A stretch of 64,000 nucleotides of DNA from Sphingomonas taxi (GCF_000764535.1 NZ_CP009571.1:2537001-2601000); one strand, 5' to 3'. Numbered from the stretch's first letter, positions 42,391-51,576 are shown. Translations and numbers: made by a program. Notes: generated from the sequence alone by a model not told the origin.

Positions 42391-44916
42391 TCAGAGGGTC
42401 ACGCGCAGCGACAGCGAGGTGGTGCGGCCGTTGATCGAGCGCGCGCGGACGATGCCGTTGGCGGGGATCGATCCGTCCTCCGCCTCGGTGAAGCCGCGCA
42501 CGTCGAACACATTGTTGGCGTTCAGCGAGAGCAGCAGCCGGTCGGTCCAGCGCCATTGCGCGAAGCCGTTGACCTGGGTGAAGCCGGGCAGCCGCAGGTT
42601 GCCGACGTCCTGCGCATAGCTGCTGGTCGTGCCGACGACATTGGCGCCGACGCTGAACCGGTCGATGGTGACCTGCGGCGTCGCCTGGAAGATCAGCGCC
42701 GCCTGCCGCCGTGGCGTGCGGCCGACGCTCTGCGGGCTGAGCGCATCCTCGGTGACCTTGGCATCGGTATAGGTCGCGCCGACCGTGAGGTCGAACGGCC
42801 CGTAGCCATAGCCGCCGTCGAATTCGAGACCGTAGGCGCGGTATTTGCGGTCGATGAAGGTCTGGCGCGTCGCCTCGAAATTCTGCTCCTCGGTGCCCGC
42901 CCAGAAGCCGGTCAGATTGGCGGTGAGGCCGTCATGACGATATTTCAGCCCGGCCTCGGCCTGACGGACATAGTCGATGGCGGCGTCGCGGTTGGTCAGC
43001 GATCCGTCGACGGGGCTCACCTGCGGCCCGAACAGCAGACGGTCGGCATTGGCGCGCGCGCCGCGGCTGTAGCGGGCGAAGACCGCGAAGGGCTCGGACA
43101 CGCGGAGGTTGATGCCGGCCGAATAGGAGAGGTAATGCCAGGTGTAGTCCACCGGCGCCGGGCTGGTCAGCGGGATCACCGCCACCCGTCGCTCGGGGGC
43201 GGAGAGGCGATCGTCGCCGTCGATATCGAGGATCGTCGTGCCGATCCGGTTGCCGCCGAGTTCGGCGCCGTAGATCGACCCGCGCGCGCTGCCGTAATCG
43301 TAGCGGACGCTGGCACCGAGCGCGACGCGGCCGATCTTGTAGTTGAGCGAGCCGAATGGCGCGTTGACCGCATAATCGACGCGATAGCTGCGCCGGCAGC
43401 AGCCGCCGAACCATGACGCGCCGAAGCCGTAATAGCCGTTCTGCGTGACGGCACGGCCGCGGCCGTCGAAGACGTCGACCAGGGCCGCGCGGCCGTCGCC
43501 GCGTACGTCCGTCAGCGTCGAGGTCCACAGCCAGTCGGTGTCGACCGTCTGGCGCGACGCGTAGAAGCCGGCGGTAGTGGTCAGGTCGCCTTTGCCGACG
43601 CGGTCGACGCGGCTGACGCGCAGATCGTTGGTGACGTTGTTGAGGCTGTTCAGCTTGACGTCGAACACGACGATGCGCGCGAGCAGGCCATTGCCGTTGA
43701 TCGCGGACGGATCGGCGATCGTCTGACCGGCGGCCGGTCCGGTGGCGTAGCGCAGCGTCGCGCCTTTGCCGCCGAGGTCGGTCGCGGCCGCGGTCGCCGC
43801 CGCTCCGTCCACCGCGGCCGGGAAGTTCGAGATGAACCGTCCGGAGATGTCCGCGTATCGGAAGCGCTCGGTCAGCATCCAGCCGGACAGATCGACCTGC
43901 GTCTCGAAGCCGAACGCCTTAACCACCGGATGCTGACCGTCGCGCAGGTCGTCGACCACCGGATTGTTGTGCCCGTCGAGCGTGACGTTGCTGGTGACAT
44001 AGCGCGAGAGCAGCGCATCGTGCGCAATCGAGAAGCCCGGGATGTCCTCGTAATGCGGGTGGCCGTCGCTGCCGGTGACGCGCACCGGGTTGGGGAGATA
44101 GGCCGCCGAGCGGTCGTCGAGCAGCTTGCCGTAGAGGCGGACGTAGCCGCCGGTGAACGCCCTTGTGACGTTGACCTTGATCTGGCCGCCCTTGGTGCCG
44201 TCATAGCCGACGTGGCGTGGTCCCTCGCCCTGATGGTAGAAGCCGCCGACCTGGAAGCGTGTACCTTCGGCGACCTTGCCGCCGTAGGTGAAGTCGACGC
44301 GATGCTCGTCATAGTCGAGCCCGGTGCTCGCCTGGATCGCACCGCCGGCGACTTCGCCGGTCTTGGAGATCAGGTTGACGACGCCGCCCGGCGAGTTGGA
44401 CGAGAAGGTCGAGGCGGAGCCGCCGCGGATCGCCTCGACCGAGGCGAGATTGAGGTCGGCGCGCAGGAAGATGTCGGCATTGCCGAAGGTGATGTCGCCG
44501 AATTCGAGGATGGGCAGGCCGTCTTCCTGCAATTGCAGGAACTTGGCGCCGCCAGTCGCGATCGGCAGGCCGCGGATCGAGATATTGGCATTGCCGTCGC
44601 CGCCCGAGCTTTCCGAGCGGATGCCGGGGATGTTGCGGAAGATCTCGGCGGTCGAGCGCGGCGCGATCTTGAGGATTTCGGTCTCGCGCAGCGAGCTGGT
44701 CGAGATCGCGCTGTCGAGCCGGTCGCGGCCGCGTGCGACCGCGGTGACGATGATGTCGGTGTTCTTCGCCGGCGCCCGCACCGGATCGCCCGCCTTCTGC
44801 TCCGCCTCGGCCGGCATGTCCTGTGCGCTGGCTGCCTGCGGCAGGACATTGCCGAGGGTAATCATCGTCAAGCTTAGTCGGGCAAGAAGCACGGGGGGTC
44901 TCCATATGGGAAGCAT
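42391..44916 (-). CDS. TonB-dependent outer-membrane receptor
   Basis: 841 residues. Signal peptide to about residue 31 (ASAQD). TonB-box-like TDIIVTAVARGRDRLDSAIS near 53-72. Plug domain about 75-190 with IFRNIPGIRSESSGGDGNANI and SASTFSSNSPGGVVNLISKTG. The beta-barrel follows and ends in SINGRTTSLSLRVTL with a terminal beta-strand. Energised by TonB-ExbB-ExbD at 20-22 kb. The substrate cannot be told from sequence; no siderophore synthesis, sugar or heme genes are adjacent. Confidence 0.92.
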   Translation of the reverse strand: MLPIWRPPVLLARLSLTMITLGNVLPQAASAQDMPAEAEQKAGDPVRAPAKNTDIIVTAVARGRDRLDSAISTSSLRETEILKIAPRSTAEIFRNIPGIRSESSGGDGNANISIRGLPIATGGAKFLQLQEDGLPILEFGDITFGNADIFLRADLNLASVEAIRGGSASTFSSNSPGGVVNLISKTGEVAGGAIQASTGLDYDEHRVDFTYGGKVAEGTRFQVGGFYHQGEGPRHVGYDGTKGGQIKVNVTRAFTGGYVRLYGKLLDDRSAAYLPNPVRVTGSDGHPHYEDIPGFSIAHDALLSRYVTSNVTLDGHNNPVVDDLRDGQHPVVKAFGFETQVDLSGWMLTERFRYADISGRFISNFPAAVDGAAATAAATDLGGKGATLRYATGPAAGQTIADPSAINGNGLLARIVVFDVKLNSLNNVTNDLRVSRVDRVGKGDLTTTAGFYASRQTVDTDWLWTSTLTDVRGDGRAALVDVFDGRGRAVTQNGYYGFGASWFGGCCRRSYRVDYAVNAPFGSLNYKIGRVALGASVRYDYGSARGSIYGAELGGNRIGTTILDIDGDDRLSAPERRVAVIPLTSPAPVDYTWHYLSYSAGINLRVSEPFAVFARYSRGARANADRLLFGPQVSPVDGSLTNRDAAIDYVRQAEAGLKYRHDGLTANLTGFWAGTEEQNFEATRQTFIDRKYRAYGLEFDGGYGYGPFDLTVGATYTDAKVTEDALSPQSVGRTPRRQAALIFQATPQVTIDRFSVGANVVGTTSSYAQDVGNLRLPGFTQVNGFAQWRWTDRLLLSLNANNVFDVRGFTEAEDGSIPANGIVRARSINGRTTSLSLRVTL

Positions 44917-45132
44917 ACGGAGCCATTCTAGGGGATGTTTTCAAATGGCAGCGCTATCAGCGCAAAAATCACAATCGTTTGTAAGGGGATCGTCATATTG
45001 AGGCGGCGGTAACGACCTAGCCTTATCATCTGCCGGTAGCGGTAAACCCAAAAATGTTATTTGGATCAATGCGATAAAAGCGCGACCGCGATGACGGCAG
45101 GACCGTGGTGACGTCAGCCTGCGACCAGGATC

Positions 45133-45209
45133 TGGCGCGCCCGGCTGGATTCGAACCAGCGGCCACAAGCTTAGAAGGCTCGTGCTCTATCCATCTGAGC
45201 TACGGGCGC
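45133..45209 (-). tRNA. tRNA-Arg (UCU)
   Basis: 77 nt including an encoded CCA. Acceptor stem GCGCCCG / CGGGCGC with discriminator G. D arm GTAGCTCAGATGGATAGAGC. Anticodon stem-loop CGAGC-CTTCTAA-GCTTG with anticodon TCT. T arm contains GGTTCGAATCC. All four stems pair. Confidence 0.97.
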
Positions 45210-45233
45210 GCGCGGCAGACCGATTAGCGCGGT

Positions 45234-45261
45234 TTGCGCGGGACGGGAACCGCCATATAAT
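45234..45261 (+). promoter_or_regulatory. Promoter placed for a leaderless transcript
   Basis: TTGCGC (45234-45239), 16 bases, TATAAT (45256-45261). The ATG of the transporter is at 45270, 8 bases after the -10, with only GCGCCGCC between and no Shine-Dalgarno. Confidence 0.65.
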
Positions 45262-45269
45262 GCGCCGCC

Positions 45270-46010
45270 ATGGGCGAGCGGGGCGAACGGGCGATCGATG
45301 CCGCGGCGATGCGCGGGCAGGCGTTCCGCTATTACGACTTTGTCATGGCGGCGTTCGTCGCGATCCTGTTGCTGTCCAATGTGATCGGCGCAGGCAAAGT
45401 GGCGCAGATCGTGCTGCCCGGCATCGGGCCATGGCCGTTCGGCGCGGGCATCCTGTTCTTTCCGGTGAGTTACGTGATCGGCGACGTGCTGACCGAAGTC
45501 TATGGCTATGCGCGGGCACGGCGGGTGATCTGGGCGGGCACCGCCGCGGTGGTGTTCATGGCGTTCATGAGCTGGGTGGTGGTCGCGCTGCCGCCGGCGC
45601 CGAGCTGGGGCAATCAGGCCGCCTATGCGACGATCTTCGGCCAGGTGCCGCGAATCGTGCTGGCGAGCGTCTGCGCCTTCTGGGCGGGTGAGTTCGTCAA
45701 TTCCTACGTCATGGCGCGGATGAAGGTGCGTACCGCGGGCAGGCATCTGTGGATGCGGACGATCGGTTCGACGGTGCTCGGCGAAGGCGTGGACAGCCTG
45801 ATCTTCTATCCGCTCGCCTTCCTCGGCGCGGCGGGGTTCACGCCGGCGCTGGTGGTCAAGGTGATGCTGACGCAATGGACGCTCAAGGTGGCGTGGGAGG
45901 TGATCCTGACGCCCGTCACCTATGTCGTCGTGGCGGCGCTGAAGCGCGCCGAGGGCGTCGACGTCTTTGACCGGGCGACCGACTTCACGCCGTTCCGGAC
46001 GGGGGTCTGA
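45270..46010 (+). CDS. Queuosine precursor transporter (YhhQ/VUT family)
   Basis: 246 residues with six predicted TM segments: YYDFVMAAFVAILLLSNVIGAGK near 21-43, PFGAGILFFPVSYVIGDVLTEVYGYARARRVIW near 56-88 with the family signature SYVIGDVLTEVYGY, VVFMAFMSWVVVALP, and WAGEFVNSYVMARMK near 138. Imports preQ0/preQ1 for tRNA queuosine modification in the inner membrane. Divergent from tRNA-Arg with a promoter that would give a leaderless mRNA. Confidence 0.92.
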   Translation: MGERGERAIDAAAMRGQAFRYYDFVMAAFVAILLLSNVIGAGKVAQIVLPGIGPWPFGAGILFFPVSYVIGDVLTEVYGYARARRVIWAGTAAVVFMAFMSWVVVALPPAPSWGNQAAYATIFGQVPRIVLASVCAFWAGEFVNSYVMARMKVRTAGRHLWMRTIGSTVLGEGVDSLIFYPLAFLGAAGFTPALVVKVMLTQWTLKVAWEVILTPVTYVVVAALKRAEGVDVFDRATDFTPFRTGV

Positions 46011-46053
46011 TCGCACCGGTGTTGGACGACATGGACAAGATGGACACCTTAAT

Positions 46054-46084
46054 GGAAACGATCCGCTCCCATCGTTTCCGTTTT
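46054..46084 (+). terminator. Intrinsic terminator of the transporter gene
   Basis: GGAAACGAT-(8 bases)-ATCGTTTCC followed by GTTTT, a 9-bp perfect stem starting 43 bases after the stop at 46010. Confidence 0.8.
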
Positions 46085-46215
46085 GGAGGTGATGGATCGA
46101 CGATGCGAAAGAGCCGGCGGCGGGAATAGCAGGCGGGGCACGTGTAGGACAGCGCGACAGAGGCTCGCTCAGCCCGGCCGTCAGTCCGGGCCGTGCGAGA
46201 CCCGCGGATGCCGCA

Positions 46216-47556
46216 TCAATGGACCGGCAGCACGATGCGCGCGATGAGACCCGGCACGTTGTCCGCCAGTTCGAACCGGCCGTTGTGGAGCCGCGCGACC
46301 GCCTCGATCAGCGCCATGCCGAGGCCCGCGCCCGGCGTCGTCCGCGCCGCGTCGAGCCGGCCGAAACGCTTGAGCGCCTGCGCGCGGTCGGCTTCGGCGA
46401 TGCCGGTGCCGCGATCCTCGACCTGGATCGCGATCTCCTGCGCGTGGCAGACGAGGCGCAGCGTCAGCACGCCCCCGCTCGCGGCATGTTTGAGCGCATT
46501 GTCGATGAGATTGGTGATCGCCTGGCTGAGCAATTCGCGGTGCAGCGGCATCGCCGGCGCGGAGGCGTCGATCGCGACGGTGAAGTCGAGCCCCGCCTCC
46601 TCCGCCACCGGCTCGTAGAGTTCGGCGATCTCCTCGACCAGTTCGGCGGGTTCGACGAGGATGAACCGGTCGCGCGACACCGATTCGGAGCGACTGATCT
46701 CGATCACCATCGTCAGCATGCGCATGACGAGGTCGGTCTCGACCAGCAGCCCGCCGAGCGCCGCCTCGCGCGCCGCGGGGTCGGCGATCAGCACCGCCTG
46801 CTCGGTCTTGGTGCGCAGCCGGGTGAGCGGCGAGCGCAGGTCGTGCGCCATACTGTCGGTGACGACCCGCAATTCGACCATCAGCCGTTCGAGCTTGCCG
46901 AGCATCAGGTTGAGCTGATGGCCGAGCCGGTCGAACGCGTCGCGCCGCGCCGGTGCGACGGGGACCCGGCGGGACAGGTCGCCCTCCCCCGCCGCCCCGA
47001 TCACCGCGGCGATCCGGTTGAGGCGCAGACCGACGTAGCGCGCGAGCACCAGCCCGGCCCCGATGCCGAGGATCAGCGACAGCAGCACCGCGACCGCGAG
47101 CGCGCCCTCGATCGCGTTGCGCTCCGCCTCGACCAGATCGAGGCGGCGGCCGGTCAGCAGCCAGTGGTCGCCGATCGGGCGCAGCGTATAGCCGATGTCG
47201 TTGGTCGCCTCGCTGGTGTCGAAATCGGCGATGCGGAACTGGCTGGGGACGAGCGGAATGCCGACATGCGCGGGGGCGTAGCCGGCGACGCGATTGCCGT
47301 TGCGGTCGAGCACCGCGAGCAGCAGGGCGGTGTCGCCGGCGACGCGGGCGTGTTCGATCGCCTCGATCACCGCGGCCAGCCCGTCGGCGCGGTAGATCGC
47401 ACGCATCGCATCCGACTGTTCGATCGTTTCGCGCCGGACGGTGCCGACCACCGCGGCGTCGGTCTGCTTCCAGACGAAGCCGACGAGCACGAGGTTGGAG
47501 ATCAGCGCGAGCGCGATCGACAACAGGGCGATGCGGGCGGTGACGGACAGGCGCAT
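46216..47556 (-). CDS. Sensor histidine kinase (two-component, OmpR-partner type)
   Basis: 446 residues. TM1 about 10-28 (IALLSIALALISNLVLVGFV), a periplasmic domain, TM2 (LAVAVLLSLILGIGAGLVLA), HAMP, then HisKA with the phospho-His in MAHDLRSPLTRLRTKTEQ. The ATPase domain has NLIDNALKHA, VEDRGTGI and GAGLGMALIEAV. The ATG at 47556 with AGGACGG upstream is chosen; ATG 47580 is an alternative. Directly follows the response regulator on the same strand. The stimulus is unknown. Confidence 0.93.
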   Translation of the reverse strand: MRLSVTARIALLSIALALISNLVLVGFVWKQTDAAVVGTVRRETIEQSDAMRAIYRADGLAAVIEAIEHARVAGDTALLLAVLDRNGNRVAGYAPAHVGIPLVPSQFRIADFDTSEATNDIGYTLRPIGDHWLLTGRRLDLVEAERNAIEGALAVAVLLSLILGIGAGLVLARYVGLRLNRIAAVIGAAGEGDLSRRVPVAPARRDAFDRLGHQLNLMLGKLERLMVELRVVTDSMAHDLRSPLTRLRTKTEQAVLIADPAAREAALGGLLVETDLVMRMLTMVIEISRSESVSRDRFILVEPAELVEEIAELYEPVAEEAGLDFTVAIDASAPAMPLHRELLSQAITNLIDNALKHAASGGVLTLRLVCHAQEIAIQVEDRGTGIAEADRAQALKRFGRLDAARTTPGAGLGMALIEAVARLHNGRFELADNVPGLIARIVLPVH

Positions 47557-47596
47557 GGCCCGTCCTAACCGACCGCCCATCGAATGCGAATCCGGA

Positions 47597-48292
47597 TCAG
47601 ACGGGATCGGCGGCAAGCCGGTAGCCGGCGCCCCGCACCGTGTGGAGGATCGGCGAGGCGAAGCCGTCCTCGAGCTTGCGACGCAGACGGCCGATATGGA
47701 CGTCGACGACGTTCGAGCCCGGATCGAAGTGATAATTCCAGATCTTCTCGAGCATCATCGTCCGCGTCACCACCTGTCCGGCATGGCGGGCGAGGAATTC
47801 GAGCAGGTTGAATTCGCGCGCGCCGAGCGGGATGTTGCGGCCGGCGCGGGTGACGTGGCGGGCGAGCAGGTCGATCTCGAGATCGCCGACCGCAAGCTTG
47901 GTCTTGGTCGGCTCGGTGGCGACGCGGTCGCTGCGGCGGACCAACGCCTCGATCCGCGCGGACAGTTCGGCGAAGGAGAAGGGCTTGCAGAGATAATCGT
48001 CGGCGCCGGCCTTGAGCCCGTCGACGCGATCGTCGACCGCGGCGAGTGCGGAGAGGACGAGCACCGGCGTCGCGATCCCCGCCGCGCGGATCGCGCTGAC
48101 CATCGAGAGGCCGTCGAGGCCGGGCAGCATGCGGTCGGCGATGATGAGATCGAAGATGCCCTCGCTGGCGAGGAACAGGCCGTCGCGGCCATCGCGCGCC
48201 GATTCGACGGAATAACCGCCCTCGGACAGGCCCTTGGCGAGATAGGCGGCGGTCGAGCTGTCATCCTCGACGATCAGGATCTTGCGGCTCAC
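47597..48292 (-). CDS. OmpR/PhoB-family response regulator
   Basis: 231 residues from GTG 48292 (GTG 48316 is an upstream option). Receiver domain with VEDD near 7-10, phospho-Asp in DLIIADRMLPG near 48, and Lys in DDYLCKPFSF near 98. The winged-helix domain includes REFNLLEFLARHAGQVVTR and NVVDVHIGRLRRKLE, the recognition-helix block, and ends RGAGYRL. First gene of a two-gene operon with the sensor kinase. Confidence 0.95.
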   Translation of the reverse strand: MSRKILIVEDDSSTAAYLAKGLSEGGYSVESARDGRDGLFLASEGIFDLIIADRMLPGLDGLSMVSAIRAAGIATPVLVLSALAAVDDRVDGLKAGADDYLCKPFSFAELSARIEALVRRSDRVATEPTKTKLAVGDLEIDLLARHVTRAGRNIPLGAREFNLLEFLARHAGQVVTRTMMLEKIWNYHFDPGSNVVDVHIGRLRRKLEDGFASPILHTVRGAGYRLAADPV

Positions 48293-48325
48293 GGTGTCTT
48301 GCTCACGCTTCCTCACTACAGGAAA

Positions 48326-48355
48326 GGCCGGCGGAAAGCATCCCTTCCGCCGGCC
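48326..48355 (-). terminator. Strong hairpin between adk and the response regulator
   Basis: GGCCGGCGGAA (48326-48336) / TTCCGCCGGCC (48345-48355), an 11-bp perfect stem with an 8-base loop. On the - strand it is followed by TTTCC. It could end read-through from the ribosomal operon or act in the regulator's own leader. Confidence 0.55.
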
Positions 48356-48444
48356 CCTACGGCACCCCCGGGAGTGACGGGTACCGATCTCGACAAACCT
48401 GCCGATCGACGCTGCGACCGTGGGTTACGGTGTAGCGGCGCGGT

Positions 48445-48483
48445 GGTAGCGATGCGGTGACCGTCAGATGACAAAAACGTCAT
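48445..48483 (-). promoter_or_regulatory. Candidate promoter and inverted repeat upstream of the response regulator
   Basis: On the - strand TTGTCA (48474-48469) is followed after 18 bases by GCTACC (48450-48445). The -35 is embedded in ATGAC-AAAAAC-GTCAT (48468-48483), an inverted repeat that may be a regulator site. The -10 is weak. Confidence 0.4.
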
Positions 48484-48535
48484 GGTTGTAACGGGTTATG
48501 TCGAAATCAGGAAATGTCGACGCCGCGCCTCATCC

Positions 48536-48628
48536 GTCATCCCCGCGTAGGCGGGGATCCATACGCGCGGACCTCACGATGAATCGCGGACGTCGGAGGT
48601 TATGGATCCCCGCCTTCGCGGGGATGAC
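48536..48628. repeat. Palindromic repeat type C (TCATCCCCGCG core)
   Basis: Left arm 48536-48563 (begins GTCATCCCCGCGTAGGCG) and right arm 48601-48628 (ends TTCGCGGGGATGAC) match as reverse complements at 27 of 28 positions, with a 37-bp spacer. It lies in the 375-bp gap downstream of adk, next to one predicted end of the inversion. Confidence 0.92.
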
Positions 48629-48667
48629 AGAGAGGGGCAGAAGGGAAAGGCGAGGCCATCGCCCCCC

Positions 48668-49312
48668 TTACCCGTCGAGGATCGCCGCGATCGCCTGCGA
48701 GACATGATCGATGTCGGCCATGCCGTTGACGCGCTCGACCAGTCCGCGCGCCTGATAGATCGGCAGGATCGGCGCGGTCTTGGCGCGATATTCGGCCATG
48801 CGCGTCTGCACCGTCTCGGCATTGTCGTCGGGGCGGCGCTTGAACGCGGTCGAGCCGCAGACGTCGCAGACGCCCTCGACCTTCGGGCGCTTGAAGCGGT
48901 CGTGATAGCCCTCGCCGCAATTGGCACAGGTATAGCGGCCCTCGACGCGCTCGATCAGCGCGGCCTCGTCGACCTCCAGCTCGATGACATGGTCGAGCGT
49001 CAGGCCGCGCGCCTCGAGCAATTCGTCGAGCGCGACGGCCTGCGCGGCGGTGCGCGGATAGCCGTCGAAGATCGCCCCGCCCCCGACGCCCTGGTCGAGC
49101 CGCTCGCCGATCAGCGCCGAGACGATCGCGTCCGAGACGAGCTCGCCCGCCTCCATCACCGCCTTCGCCTGCTGGCCGACCGGCGTGCCCGCCTTGACCG
49201 CGGCGCGCAGCATGTCGCCGGTCGACAATTGCTGCATCCCGCGCGTGGCCATCAGCCGCTGCGCCTGGGTGCCCTTGCCCGCTCCTGGCGGTCCGAGAAG
49301 GATGATGTTCAC
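48668..49312 (-). CDS. adk: Adenylate kinase (zinc-containing LID)
   Basis: 214 residues. P-loop GPPGAGKGTQ near 7-16, IFDGYPRTAAQA near 82-93. The LID carries four cysteines in two CxxC pairs (CANCGEGYH ... CDVCGS, near 130-150), the zinc-binding variant. Interconverts ATP, AMP and ADP. Follows secY by 37 bases as the last gene of the translation cluster; in the usual order rpsM would come next, but here it does not. Confidence 0.98.
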   Translation of the reverse strand: MNIILLGPPGAGKGTQAQRLMATRGMQQLSTGDMLRAAVKAGTPVGQQAKAVMEAGELVSDAIVSALIGERLDQGVGGGAIFDGYPRTAAQAVALDELLEARGLTLDHVIELEVDEAALIERVEGRYTCANCGEGYHDRFKRPKVEGVCDVCGSTAFKRRPDDNAETVQTRMAEYRAKTAPILPIYQARGLVERVNGMADIDHVSQAIAAILDG

Positions 49313-49349
49313 GCGAGCTCTCCCTGTTTGGCTCGTGGACTTGCCGACG

Positions 49350-50714
49350 TTAGCGGAGACGCCCGCCCTTTAGCTTCGCCTTCTTGATGAGATCGCCATA
49401 TTGATGCGCGAGCAGATGGCTCTGGATCTGCGTCACCGTGTCCATTGTCACGTTGACGACGATCAGCAGGCTGGTGCCGCCGAGATAGAAGGGGATCGAC
49501 AGCGCCGACACCAGATATTCGGGCAACAGGCAGATGATCGTCAGATAGGCCGCGCCGATCACGGTGATGCGGGTCAGCACGTAATCGAAGTAATTCTCGG
49601 TGTTCTTGCCCGGGCGGATGCCGGGGATGAATCCGCCATAGCGCTTGAGGTTGTCCGCGGTCTCTTCGGGATTGAAGACGACGGCGGTGTAGAAGAACGA
49701 GAAGAAGATGATGCCGGCGGCGTAGAGCGCCATGTACACCGGCTGGCCGTGCGCCAGATACTGGTTGAGGGTGATGATGAAGTCACCCCATTTCGACTGG
49801 CCGGCGACGCGCTGGCCCGCGAACTGGCTGATCGTCAGCGGCATCAGCAGCAGCGACGAGGCGAAGATCGGCGGGATCACGCCCGCGGTGTTGATCTTGA
49901 GCGGCAGATGGCTGCGATCGGCCTGCATGCCGCGCTGCGTCTGGCGCTTGGGATATTGGATCAGGATGCGGCGCTGCGCGCGCTCCATGAAGCAGATGAA
50001 CAGGATCAGCGCGACGACCGCGATGATGATGCCGATCAGCCGCACCGCGTCGATCGATCCCGACCGGCCGCCTTCGAGCAGGTTGACGAGCGTGGTCGGC
50101 AGATGCGCGACGATGCCGGCCATGATGATGAGGCTGACGCCGTTGCCGATGCCGCGGCTGGTGATCTGCTCGCCGAGCCACATCAGGAACATCGTGCCGC
50201 CGATCAGCGAGACCACCGCGGCGACGCGAAAGGTCATGCCCGGCTCGATCACCGCGGCGAGGCCGTTGCTCGCGCTCAGCGCCTCGAGCCCGACGGCGAT
50301 GAAATAGCCCTGGATCGCGGTCAGCGCGACGGTGCCGTAGCGGGTGTATTGGTTGAGCTTCTTGCGGCCCGATTCGCCTTCCTTCTTGATCGCGGCGAGC
50401 TGCGGCGACAGCGAGGTCGACAGCTGCACGACGATCGACGCGGTGATATAGGGCATCACGCCGAGCGCGATCAGCGACATGCGGCTGAGCGACCCGCCCG
50501 AGAAGGTGTTGAAGAAGTCGAGCACACCGCCCGTGGTGCGCTGGCTGAGCAGGCCCAAAGCGGTCGGGTCGATGCCCGGCAGCGGCACGTAGCTCAGCAG
50601 CCGGAAGACGATCAGCGCGCCGATCGTGAACCACAACCGCTTCTTGAGGTCGGTCGCCTGCGCGAACTTCGCGAGGCTGATGCTTTGCGCCATCTGATCG
50701 GCTGCGGATGCCAT
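49350..50714 (-). CDS. secY: Protein translocase subunit SecY
   Basis: 454 residues, ten TM segments. The signatures YVPLPGIDPTALG near 46-58, GVMPYITASIVVQLSTSL near 94-111 and LIIMAGIVAHLPTTLVNL are visible. Forms the SecYEG channel. Follows rplO by 128 bases in the spc-operon order. Confidence 0.99.
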   Translation of the reverse strand: MASAADQMAQSISLAKFAQATDLKKRLWFTIGALIVFRLLSYVPLPGIDPTALGLLSQRTTGGVLDFFNTFSGGSLSRMSLIALGVMPYITASIVVQLSTSLSPQLAAIKKEGESGRKKLNQYTRYGTVALTAIQGYFIAVGLEALSASNGLAAVIEPGMTFRVAAVVSLIGGTMFLMWLGEQITSRGIGNGVSLIIMAGIVAHLPTTLVNLLEGGRSGSIDAVRLIGIIIAVVALILFICFMERAQRRILIQYPKRQTQRGMQADRSHLPLKINTAGVIPPIFASSLLLMPLTISQFAGQRVAGQSKWGDFIITLNQYLAHGQPVYMALYAAGIIFFSFFYTAVVFNPEETADNLKRYGGFIPGIRPGKNTENYFDYVLTRITVIGAAYLTIICLLPEYLVSALSIPFYLGGTSLLIVVNVTMDTVTQIQSHLLAHQYGDLIKKAKLKGGRLR

Positions 50715-50842
50715 GCGTGTATCCTGGAAACAAAAACGGCGGGATGCGTTTGAACCGCCCCGCCGCTCATATAGGCGCTGGGTGCGCCTTGTCTAATCGG
50801 TCCGGCGCTTTGTGTCCCCGCGCGCGGCGGGGACACAAAAGA

Positions 50843-51385
50843 TTACGCCTTGAACGACGCCTTCTTTTCCTGACGCGCCTTGTACTGCACGCCCTTCTTG
50901 GCGGCGGCCTTCTCGGCGGCGGGGACGATCGTCGGGATGTCGAGCGAACCGCCGGTCTTCTCGACCTGCGCGCGCGCACCCGCCGACGCACCGGCGACGT
51001 GGAAGGCGAGCTTGGTGGTCAGCTCACCCTTGGCAAGCAGACGGACGCCGTCCTTGCCGCCACGGACGAGGCCGGCCGCCTTCAGCGCCGCCTGGTCGAT
51101 CGTGCCGTCGGTCGACAGCTTGCCCGCGTCGATCGCCTTCTGGATCGCGCCGGTGTTCACCTCGGCATAATCCTTGGCGAAGATGTTGTTGAAGCCGCGC
51201 TTGGGCAGACGCATGTGGAGCGGCATCTGGCCGCCCTCGAAGCCGGCGATGCTGACGCCCTCGCGGCTCTTCTGACCCTTCTGGCCGCGGCCGCCGGTCT
51301 TGCCCTTGCCCGAACCGATGCCGCGTCCGACGCGGATCTTGGACTTGCGGGCACCCTGGTTGTCGCGGAGTTCGTTGAGCTTCAT
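50843..51385 (-). CDS. rplO: 50S ribosomal protein L15
   Basis: 180 residues, compared with 144 in E. coli. [20 protein letters not shown] and [29 protein letters not shown] are diagnostic. The extra length is a basic/Ala-rich C-terminal tail ([20 protein letters not shown]). ATG 51385; the upstream frame from 51439 is not conserved. A late 50S assembly protein. Confidence 0.97.
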   Translation of the reverse strand: MKLNELRDNQGARKSKIRVGRGIGSGKGKTGGRGQKGQKSREGVSIAGFEGGQMPLHMRLPKRGFNNIFAKDYAEVNTGAIQKAIDAGKLSTDGTIDQAALKAAGLVRGGKDGVRLLAKGELTTKLAFHVAGASAGARAQVEKTGGSLDIPTIVPAAEKAAAKKGVQYKARQEKKASFKA

Positions 51386-51486
51386 GATATGCACTCGCTT
51401 TCGCTTTTGTCGCGCTGATGGAAAAAGGAAGGGGGCCACTTAGCCCCCTTCCCCGTATTTGTCACTAGGTCGGAACCGCCACCGTT

Positions 51487-51568
51487 CCGTCACGCCGGCC
51501 GAAGAGCCGGAGTCCCGCTTCTTCCAAAACGAAAGGAGCGGGACCCCGGATCAAGTCCGGGGTGACGG
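51487..51568. repeat. Palindromic repeat type B inside the spc operon
   Basis: CCGTCACGCCGGCCGAAGAG ... AAGTCCGGGGTGACGG with internal CCCGCTTC / AAAGGAGCGGG. It sits in the 191-base gap between rpmD and rplO, an otherwise compact operon, so both RNAs would carry this hairpin. Confidence 0.85.
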
Positions 51569-51576
51569 ACGACGTA

